Shown here piece after piece: positions 34,673-39,143 of a DNA stretch of 39,143 nt. A program made the translations under genes and the position numbers. Position 1 is the stretch's first letter; each line of letters opens with the position of its first letter. This stretch comes from a virus: positions 1-39,143 of the IMG/VR virus record IMGVR_UViG_3300027852_000096; one strand, 5' to 3'. The notes below the pieces were generated by a model. It saw only the letters and a list, made by a program, of their open reading frames with translations, did no database searches and was not told the origin of the DNA.

Positions 34673-34721
34673 GCCCTAAGCCCCGCCAGTAGCGCCCGCC
34701 AAAATTTTAGAGAGAAGCTTC

Positions 34722-34925
34722 TTACCTTAAGAATCCCCGAGCATCATGGTCGGTTCCTAGCCTCGCACACTCCCCGCACAAAACTAAGAACGGCGGCTGC
34801 TTAGTCTGGAAATAGATCTCACCCACATAAGCCTTACACCTATCACAGTGAATAGTCCCCTCAACTCCATACTCTCTAACCAAAGGCCTCTTATGCCATT
34901 CTACAGCTAATATCATTACCTCCAT
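34722..34925 (-). CDS. Small zinc-ribbon protein
   Basis: 67 residues from the ATG at 34925, 5 bases after GGAGG; a longer frame to 34976 lies inside the upstream gene. Cys-Asp-Arg-Cys and Cys-Gly-Glu-Cys make a zinc ribbon, with an Ala-Val-Glu-Trp-His-Lys-Arg front. It overlaps the upstream stop by 10 bases. Last gene of the long leftward accessory operon; role unknown. Confidence 0.6.
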   Translation of the reverse strand: MEVMILAVEWHKRPLVREYGVEGTIHCDRCKAYVGEIYFQTKQPPFLVLCGECARLGTDHDARGFLR

Positions 34926-35149
34926 AATCTCCTCCAAAATTTTCTCAGCCACATAGTCTTGTTCCGTCGGTTCCACAGCTCGACGGTAATACGTCTATTA
35001 GATCCATACGCATTCCGCCCACACTTACAGATAATTCCCATAGACAAACACCTCCACGGCACCCCACAGACTATTGGTATCTGGTGACCCACTTTAGGTA
35101 CATGCCCACAATGCTTACACGGACTCACAGTCAGATTCTTGCTCTTCAC
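34916..35149 (-). CDS. Lar-like zinc protein
   Basis: 77 residues. Cys-Lys-His-Cys-Gly-His, a middle Cys pair and Cys-Lys-Cys-Gly-Arg-Asn followed by Val-Glu-Leu-Trp-Asn-Arg-Arg matches the Lar restriction-alleviation layout (Trp-Asn-x-Arg end), with a basic Trp-rich tail. It is the second Lar-like gene in the window (see 30173). Possible role against host restriction, by family only. Confidence 0.6.
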   Translation of the reverse strand: MKSKNLTVSPCKHCGHVPKVGHQIPIVCGVPWRCLSMGIICKCGRNAYGSNRRITVELWNRRNKTMWLRKFWRRLWR

Positions 35150-35151
35150 GA

Positions 35152-35436
35152 CTACACCGCCTCCAGCTGCACAACCAGGCCCTTAGGCGTTAGACAGTAG
35201 TCGACGACTATCCACCTGTGTGCTATTTCACTACCATAGCTCACTATCTGTAATAGGCTGGCACAGGGCTGCTCATCTGTGACCTCATATTTCAGACTAG
35301 CCTCCCAGACTGTGGGCTCTAGCGGACAGTATGGGCTCTCACATCTCACCTCAGCTGCAACCAGCCTCCAGTGGCCGTCTGTGATATTCCACTCCTGTGG
35401 CTCACGCTTTAGTTGCTCTATAATCTCCATTGTCAT
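35152..35436 (-). CDS. Small protein of unknown function
   Basis: 94 residues; AGAGG 3-4 bases before the ATG, which overlaps the upstream stop (ATGA). Beta-rich with Cys-Glu-Ser-Pro-Tyr-Cys-Pro and other cysteines that may bind metal. Not recognised. Confidence 0.6.
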   Translation of the reverse strand: MTMEIIEQLKREPQEWNITDGHWRLVAAEVRCESPYCPLEPTVWEASLKYEVTDEQPCASLLQIVSYGSEIAHRWIVVDYCLTPKGLVVQLEAV

Positions 35437-35795
35437 GGTGCCTCTGTGGGTGTAGGGTCTATGTATTGCCAGAAATCTGGCTCCTCACAACTCAGGCCCA
35501 GCTCACAGTCGAGCCAGCCATCGACGTTGCTATAAATGATCCGGTAGCATTCCTTACTTCCGTAATCACCGGCCAGCACGGTTACTAAGTCATCTTCGGC
35601 TCTCGGCAGTTCTCCTGTGGCTGTATGAGTCCACGCCAGCTTGCTGAGTGTTTCTCTCAGTAGCTTGGCCTGAAACTTCTCTAGTAACTTCTCGACCTTC
35701 TCAATGACCCACTCATAGGGAACATGTTCGTCATCTTCTCTGAACCAGTCCCTGAATTCTTTAATAGCTTTCTTACGGTGCTGATCTAAACTCAT
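35433..35795 (-). CDS. DUF551-like protein
   Basis: 120 residues. About residues 1-55 are charged and helical. The second half (Leu-Pro-Arg-Ala-Glu-Asp-Asp-Leu-Val-Thr-Val-Leu, then Gly-Trp-Leu-Asp-Cys, then Trp-Gln-Tyr-Ile) matches the DUF551 pattern of phage and prophage proteins (Trp and Leu-Pro near the start, a final Trp-x-x-Leu/Ile). The family function is unknown. It starts 2 bases beyond the stop of the upstream gene and overlaps the downstream one by 4. Confidence 0.65.
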   Translation of the reverse strand: MSLDQHRKKAIKEFRDWFREDDEHVPYEWVIEKVEKLLEKFQAKLLRETLSKLAWTHTATGELPRAEDDLVTVLAGDYGSKECYRIIYSNVDGWLDCELGLSCEEPDFWQYIDPTPTEAP

Positions 35796-35797
35796 CT

Positions 35798-36064
35798 CTA
35801 CTCCTCGTTGCGTAGCGGCCTGATGCCTGGCCTATACACTCTGTAATCGCCCTTCTCCTCACCTATGATGTTTTCGACTAGGGTACAGTCACAGCCCTCG
35901 TGTAGTGGTGGCTTAAACTTAAAATTGAGTAGTTGAATAGCCGACCGCATGAACAGCTGGCCGTTGCGTGACCTACAGTCCTCGCACTCACAGTGCTCGC
36001 AGGCTGTACCAGTGATCCACACCAGTTGGCCTGTGGGCACTGGAAAATCTATGATGTTACTCAC
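35798..36064 (-). CDS. Cys/His zinc protein resembling a Mu gpF-like C-terminus
   Basis: 88 residues from GTG at 36064, 6 bases after GAGG; an ATG at 36076 has no SD. Trp-Ile-Thr-Gly-Thr-Ala-Cys-Glu-His-Cys-x4-Cys-Arg-Ser-x-Asn-Gly and Pro-Pro-Leu-His-Glu-Gly-Cys-Asp-Cys resemble the C-terminal metal-binding segment of Mu gpF-like head proteins (Cys-x2-Cys, then Pro-Leu-His-x-x-Cys-x-Cys). Here it is a free protein among accessory genes, not in a head operon. A stand-alone minor virion or zinc protein is possible. Confidence 0.6.
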   Translation of the reverse strand: MSNIIDFPVPTGQLVWITGTACEHCECEDCRSRNGQLFMRSAIQLLNFKFKPPLHEGCDCTLVENIIGEEKGDYRVYRPGIRPLRNEE

Positions 36065-36401
36065 TATAATCCTCATTTGTCATGGCTAATAGCTCTGTGA
36101 TAAGTTTCTCAACCTCGCTGCCCGGATAGGCCATCGACGCGCGGGCTAGCTCGAGTAATTTGTCTCTGAAGTCGCCGTAGATAGCGTGTGAGATCCGCTG
36201 TCTGGTCAACCCAATCGCTCGGCTCAGCTGCTCTGGCGGGCAGGTAATTGACTGACCTATTCTGACTTCTACCCTATATTCATACTGATCCAGTGTGGGG
36301 ATCTCAGTTACCAACGTCTCTACACTAACCATCTTCATGGGGTCGAAGGCGTATACATGTTTTAGGCGCTTGGCCTGAATGTTCTTGAGTAACTCGCTCA
36401 C
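36057..36401 (-). CDS. Small protein with HTH-like segment
   Basis: 114 residues. Glu-Gln-Leu-Ser-Arg-Ala-Ile-Gly-Leu-Thr-Arg-Gln-Arg-Ile-Ser-His-Ala-Ile-Tyr (about 58-76) reads like a helix-turn-helix. The rest is mixed. AGAGGAGA is 5-6 bases before the ATG. A regulator is possible; family not recognised. Confidence 0.6.
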   Translation of the reverse strand: MSELLKNIQAKRLKHVYAFDPMKMVSVETLVTEIPTLDQYEYRVEVRIGQSITCPPEQLSRAIGLTRQRISHAIYGDFRDKLLELARASMAYPGSEVEKLITELLAMTNEDYSE

Positions 36402-36417
36402 AGTAAAAAATCTCCTC

Positions 36418-36621
36418 TCAGTGGCTGGTGTACCAAGTGTTATCGGGGTTATTGATCTCCCACAGCCTGTGGCCGTGCTTTAGCTTCTCGCCGGCTACTT
36501 TGTCGCAGCAGTCGAAGCAGATACCACAGCGTAAATCTTGCCACATACCGCACACTTTGCAGTTACTCATCTCTGTGGTTACTATATAGGGATCATGCGG
36601 CAGGTCTAGCTCATCTGTCAT
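36418..36621 (-). CDS. Small zinc-binding protein
   Basis: 67 residues with Cys-Lys-Val-Cys-Gly and Cys-Gly-Ile-Cys-x2-Cys-Cys in the middle, a zinc ribbon or knuckle. The ATG at 36621 lies inside the upstream membrane-protein gene; GAGGAA is 7 bases upstream. Role unknown. Confidence 0.6.
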   Translation of the reverse strand: MTDELDLPHDPYIVTTEMSNCKVCGMWQDLRCGICFDCCDKVAGEKLKHGHRLWEINNPDNTWYTSH

Positions 36622-36727
36622 GTAGATTCCTCATTTGTAGTATGCTGTGCACTAGCAAGCTACCAATTATTCCTGCTATAGCGCCGATGATAACGCCTAC
36701 GATGTAGTATATCATGGTCTCATTCAT
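36611..36727 (-). CDS. 38-codon single-pass membrane protein
   Basis: ATG at 36727 after AGGAG and 6 bases, overlapping the upstream stop (TGATG). Residues about 6-30 are one membrane segment (Ile-Tyr-Tyr-Ile-Val-Gly-Val-Ile-Ile-Gly-Ala-Ile-Ala-Gly-Ile-Ile), with a short basic tail. It overlaps the zinc gene by 11 bases. Unknown role. Confidence 0.6.
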   Translation of the reverse strand: MNETMIYYIVGVIIGAIAGIIGSLLVHSILQMRNLHDR

Positions 36728-36987
36728 CACTTACTCCTCAGGTCTGCATCTTCCCACTTCTTTGTAATCCAGTTCCAGCTTGTATTAGATGCAGGTGCGT
36801 AGCATTGTACGTACATCTGAGTATGTGGCACTCGTGGGTATGGATGATCTAACTTATACGGACCCATGATGTAGTCCTGTGGATCTGTACACGCTGCTAT
36901 AGCCGCCTTACGAGTTGTAAAGAAGCCTCCTATCTCGGCGTGGGATTCATAAATGCCCTGATAATGTACTATCCACAGCTCATTCAT
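36727..36987 (-). CDS. Small protein of unknown function
   Basis: 86 residues; GAGG 7-8 bases before the ATG. Front Trp-Ile-Val-His-Tyr-Gln-Gly-Ile-Tyr and a Thr-Thr-Arg-Lys-Ala-Ala-Ile-Ala-Ala helix suggest a compact alpha/beta fold of a type often seen in phage accessory proteins. Not recognised. Confidence 0.6.
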   Translation of the reverse strand: MNELWIVHYQGIYESHAEIGGFFTTRKAAIAACTDPQDYIMGPYKLDHPYPRVPHTQMYVQCYAPASNTSWNWITKKWEDADLRSK

Positions 36988-37192
36988 GTCTGGCTACCTC
37001 CTCTAAGATCCACCGCTTGACGTCTTGGCGGATGATATTTCTGTGGTTGTCTTGTGCAGTTGCGAGGGCTTTATCTATTAGCGAGAGACAGGTTCCACAG
37101 ACTTCCCGCACTTCTGCTACTTGAAACCTTTCCTCTATGACAGTAACTTGAGTAGCTAGTAGTCTCTTCTTGCAGACATCGCAGCGTATCAT
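36980..37192 (-). CDS. Small zinc-ribbon protein
   Basis: 70 residues. Cys-Asp-Val-Cys-Lys-Lys-Arg at the front and Cys-Gly-Thr-Cys (about 32-35) form a zinc ribbon, followed by a basic helical tail. The start overlaps the upstream stop (ATGA). Role unknown. Confidence 0.6.
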   Translation of the reverse strand: MIRCDVCKKRLLATQVTVIEERFQVAEVREVCGTCLSLIDKALATAQDNHRNIIRQDVKRWILEEVARHE

Positions 37193-37365
37193 TTCTTACT
37201 CCTTGATTGAGTTCTCTTGACTGATAACTGTAGACTGGCTACCATGACCTCGAGCTCCTCGGCGTATGTGATGAGCCGCTTGAACTCGACTACACTTGTC
37301 TGTGGATAAAGTATCCTCAATTCTGCTACCCGTGCTTTAGCTTTCGTGATCACTTTCGTTCTCAT
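37189..37365 (-). CDS. Small basic helical protein
   Basis: 58 residues from the ATG at 37365 (GAGGAAAGG upstream); the open frame continues to 37395 without an SD. Strongly basic, with coiled-coil-like helices (Lys-Ala-Lys-Ala-Arg-Val-Ala-Glu-Leu-Arg; Glu-Glu-Leu-Glu-Val-Met-Val-Ala-Ser-Leu). It overlaps the zinc gene at 37337 by 29 bases. Role unknown. Confidence 0.55.
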   Translation of the reverse strand: MRTKVITKAKARVAELRILYPQTSVVEFKRLITYAEELEVMVASLQLSVKRTQSRSKK

Positions 37366-37516
37366 CTGGCCTTTCCTCGTGGTAAACACAGCCAAAGTAA
37401 CTTGGGACGAAGATCTGATTGATTATCTTGCTGGCAGTCTGGTGGTTGCAGGAACCGAACATACACTCATACCCACAGATGACTACCCTCCACTTACATG
37501 TCATACATTTACTCAC
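37337..37516 (-). CDS. Cys-rich zinc-finger-like protein (GTG start)
   Basis: 59 residues from GTG at 37516, 7 bases after AAGGAG. Lys-Cys-Met-Thr-Cys-Lys, Cys-Gly-Tyr-Glu-Cys, Cys-Asn-His and a last Cys near 43 could bind two zinc ions. The tail is acidic. It overlaps the upstream gene by 8 bases and the downstream gene by 29. Its fit in the operon and the strong SD support it. Confidence 0.6.
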   Translation of the reverse strand: MSKCMTCKWRVVICGYECMFGSCNHQTASKIINQIFVPSYFGCVYHEERPDENESDHES

Positions 37517-37799
37517 CTGTGGTCTCCTTGCGCGATATGGCGACCTCGAAATTAGCAGCCAGTTCTTTCGCCACCGCCTTTTTTATGTCCAAGGTCAACG
37601 ACGGGCTTCCAAACATGGGATCAGATATGAACAACTCGCGAATGTGGTCTCTTACGGTGTATTCTGACATCTGCCGCTCTAGGTATTCTCGCGCTATGCT
37701 TTTGACGGCTTCCTTGGTCCATTCTTGAATGTCATCGCGGCTAATGCCGAGTTCATTGTGCATGAAGTTTTTGAACATCTTGTACTTGGTGTCACTCAT
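37509..37799 (-). CDS. Small helical protein of unknown function
   Basis: 96 residues from the ATG at 37799 (GGAGGAG 5-6 bases upstream; GTG at 37802 is the alternative). All-helical look with Asp-Asp-Ile-Gln-Glu-Trp-Thr-Lys-Glu-Ala and later Leu-Asp-Ile-Lys-Lys-Ala-Val. No cysteines. Not recognised. Confidence 0.6.
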   Translation of the reverse strand: MSDTKYKMFKNFMHNELGISRDDIQEWTKEAVKSIAREYLERQMSEYTVRDHIRELFISDPMFGSPSLTLDIKKAVAKELAANFEVAISRKETTGE

Positions 37800-38100
37800 C
37801 ACTCTCCTCCAGTTTGGCTATGGCTGCACTCGCCTTGCAAGCAAGGCACCACATTTCCGGGCGATCAGGTTCGTAGCCGATGCAAGTAATCTGCGCCTCG
37901 CGCACAGGGGATACTTTTGAACAAAGACCACATGCCGCTTCCTCCACCACATCCCAGGCTTGGAGCAGCGCTGGAAGAGCGTTGACTGCTTCTCCGACAA
38001 GATCATTCCATGCTGCTGTCATATCAAACTGGTTGTCACTACGAACAGCCTGTTCATACTCCTCCAGCAGTTCCTGCAGCCGTGCTATGTCAACTTTCAT
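37792..38100 (-). CDS. Zinc-binding helical protein
   Basis: 102 residues. An amphipathic N-terminal half (Arg-Leu-Gln-Glu-Leu-Leu-Glu-Glu-Tyr-Glu) leads to Cys-Gly-Leu-Cys and Cys-Leu-Ala-Cys (about 58-61 and 86-89), a zinc ribbon with a long knuckle. The region is GC-richer than the genes to the left. It overlaps both neighbours. Not recognised. Confidence 0.6.
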   Translation of the reverse strand: MKVDIARLQELLEEYEQAVRSDNQFDMTAAWNDLVGEAVNALPALLQAWDVVEEAACGLCSKVSPVREAQITCIGYEPDRPEMWCLACKASAAIAKLEESDE

Positions 38101-38311
38101 CGGAGGCCTCCTTCTCTGGGATGAGGTAGTCTTCGATGAGGGTGGCTAACTTGATCGCAAATTCCACCTCGTCCTCCGGTGAAAAATCTGTGTTAGGGTT
38201 TGCCTCTATCCCTGCCGTTATCTGCACCGCTCCTGCTTTGATGCGCCCGGCACGGATGAAGGCAGCGGTACGCTCGTATCGGCGTTCATATGTGGGTTTT
38301 ATCTCATTCAT
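38090..38311 (-). CDS. Small protein of unknown function
   Basis: 73 residues. Basic, Arg/Tyr-rich front (Tyr-Glu-Arg-Arg-Tyr-Glu-Arg), then an acidic helix. AAGGA is about 7 bases before the ATG, at the end of the upstream gene, whose stop lies 3 bases before it. Not recognised. Confidence 0.6.
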   Translation of the reverse strand: MNEIKPTYERRYERTAAFIRAGRIKAGAVQITAGIEANPNTDFSPEDEVEFAIKLATLIEDYLIPEKEASDES

Positions 38312-38314
38312 TTC

Positions 38315-38908
38315 TCATCCTTCCTTCAGGGGTTCGGGTAGGGGTTGCCAGCCCGCGCCTTCCCGGTATACCTCGGGATAACGGTCAAGGTGGACCGGGC
38401 TACAGCACTCGCCAAATTCACGCTTACCTACATGCCGCCAATACATCGGCAGTCCGTTATCGTGTTTCCCTGATTCATAGACCAGGCTGCCGCCCTTGTA
38501 GAGCCAGAAGAATTGACCGCCAATCTTGACACCGAGTTCCGCATTGTTATTGACTACCCACTCCACAGAATCCTTCGATACCCGCCCCTGCGGCTCTGCG
38601 CGGCGGTTCCATGAGGGTAAATCCTCGGGCTTGCTGGGCGCGTCTAGGGTGGAGAGGTAGGTGCGAGCTTCGTGTAGCAGCCGCTCAGTGTCCCCTGGAG
38701 ACTTGATGCCGTGGTGCATTGCTGCAAGTATGTTGTCTACTATCTTCATCACTGTCCCTGCTTCCGCCTTCTCCCGCTCCAGGCGCTTTACCTTGGCGCG
38801 GAGGGTGTTGAGTTCTGATACTACCTCATCAAGAAGCAGCTTCTTCTCGCCCTTGATAACAAGCATGCCCCCTGCTACATATTTCCCCGCTATGTATTTC
38901 TCACTCAT
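38315..38908 (-). CDS. Coiled-coil accessory protein of unknown function
   Basis: 197 residues. About residues 25-85 form a long coiled coil (Leu-Leu-Leu-Asp-Glu-Val-Val-Ser-Glu-Leu-Asn-Thr-Leu). From about 110 a beta-rich part with many Trp and Tyr follows (Phe-Phe-Trp-Leu-Tyr-Lys-Gly-Gly; Tyr-Trp-Arg-His-Val). GAGGAG is 8 bases before the ATG, which overlaps the upstream stop. GC-richer third positions than most of the window. I do not recognise it. Confidence 0.6.
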   Translation of the reverse strand: MSEKYIAGKYVAGGMLVIKGEKKLLLDEVVSELNTLRAKVKRLEREKAEAGTVMKIVDNILAAMHHGIKSPGDTERLLHEARTYLSTLDAPSKPEDLPSWNRRAEPQGRVSKDSVEWVVNNNAELGVKIGGQFFWLYKGGSLVYESGKHDNGLPMYWRHVGKREFGECCSPVHLDRYPEVYREGAGWQPLPEPLKEG

Positions 38909-39143
38909 TCTCTCATCTCCTCTCTCATCTTGGCGGCTATATTGATTCCGCCGTTTAACTGAGTCTCCTTGCCTCTCATTTGCATAAAGCCCCTGAACTT
39001 GTATGTGTTGGTGATACCCACTTTGCTCATTAATCTCCTGTGGGCCTGATTAAGAGGGCCTTGTAATGAGTAGATCGAGGTATCGAGGATCTCGGCAATA
39101 CGAGCCTTACTAAAGCCGGCATTGACTAAGATGGAGACAAACT
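38905..39143 (-). CDS. HTH-containing protein, truncated by the window edge
   Basis: 78 codons of an open frame run off the right edge, so the start is outside. Asn-Ala-Gly-Phe-Ser-Lys-Ala-Arg-Ile-Ala-Glu-Ile-Leu-Asp-Thr-Ser-Ile-Tyr-Ser-Leu (about 7-26 of the visible part) is a clear sigma/LuxR-like helix-turn-helix, then a basic helix (His-Arg-Arg-Leu-Met). A regulator or small DNA-binding protein. Its stop lies in the start of the next gene (ATGA). Confidence 0.6.
   Translation of the reverse strand, partial: FVSILVNAGFSKARIAEILDTSIYSLQGPLNQAHRRLMSKVGITNTYKFRGFMQMRGKETQLNGGINIAAKMREEMRE

Larger units (their letters stand above)
33178..34673. other. 1.5-kb island lacking AG, GG, CT and CC dinucleotides
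   Basis: From 33178 to 34673, reading every base, I find no AG, GG, CT or CC: every G is preceded by C or T and every C is followed by A or G. At the base composition here, roughly 250 such dinucleotides would be expected. The last AG on the left is at 33176-33177 and the first CC on the right at 34674-34675. The island has palindromes at both ends, a 45-bp tandem repeat, two leftward and two rightward genes and a terminator. Codons for Gly, Pro and Trp, and the SD AGGAGG, cannot be written in it. A divergent cassette under a strict sequence rule is the simplest reading. Confidence 0.95.

Noticed and set aside
33178-34673. Island as a diversity-generating retroelement or ordinary low-complexity repeat
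   Set aside because: No reverse transcriptase or template/variable repeat pair is seen, and the genes, leader and terminator are structured, not repetitive.

Overview
The window is a piece of a tailed double-stranded DNA phage genome of the long, non-contractile-tail (siphovirus-like) type. A lambda-like tail-tip module, a GH108 lysozyme and an SGNH-free lysis cassette point to a Gram-negative host. I cannot name the host or a close relative from sequence alone. Most of the window is of moderate GC content and densely coded, with ATGA and TAATG overlaps and strong Shine-Dalgarno (SD) sites.

Layout. 1-9247 (+): end of the late operon, with virion proteins, a gpL-like (BR0599/DUF2163) tail-tip protein with a candidate iron-sulphur motif, a 1237-residue tail hub/receptor-binding protein, a small membrane protein, a YiiX-type papain-like hydrolase and the endolysin. 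9231-19986 (-): replication and nucleotide operon, in transcription order P-loop dNMP kinase, all-alpha dCTPase/dUTPase-like enzyme, two tandem thymidylate-synthase-fold enzymes, dCMP deaminase, uracil-DNA-glycosylase/DNA-polymerase-A fusion, Fe-S PD-(D/E)XK nuclease, Sak4-like ATPase, DUF669 protein, a tRNA, a VRR-NUC/homing-endonuclease fusion and an SNF2 helicase. 20004-20053: overlapping divergent consensus promoters with a palindrome, serving that operon and a rightward HTH protein plus primase-helicase. 22123-25922 (-): small accessory genes, including two exported proteins. 26145-32016 (+): about twenty small, tightly overlapped genes. 32336-32990 (-): three small genes. 33178-34673: the strange island described next. 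34722-39143 (-): about sixteen small accessory genes.

The most unusual object is 33178-34673. In about 1.5 kb I find no AG, GG, CT or CC dinucleotide on either strand: every G follows a pyrimidine and every C precedes a purine. Its ends coincide with two copies of an ATGTTAC-N6-GTAACAT palindrome. Inside is what looks like a divergent gene cassette: two leftward genes, two rightward genes, a near-identical leader before all four starts (no SD is possible in this alphabet), a 45-bp tandem repeat and a perfect intrinsic terminator. One gene is a recognisable but rewritten member of a small helix-turn-helix family that occurs twice more in this phage: once as a free gene (31449-31733) and once as the C-terminus of the SNF2 helicase, where an internal SD and GTG can also release it as a separate 86-residue protein.

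A second theme is base modification. The kinase, the dCTPase/dUTPase-like enzyme and the two TS-fold proteins, both with Asp at the position that separates T4 dCMP hydroxymethylase from thymidylate synthase, suggest a T4-like route to modified cytosine. The polymerase carries its own uracil-DNA glycosylase domain. Other points of note are an enriched hexamer CTGTGG/CCACAG, a conserved 38-bp element upstream of three operons, a 235-bp set of nested inverted repeats, and a candidate attenuator or small RNA upstream of the exported-protein genes. All calls were made by eye from sequence; no database search was run.
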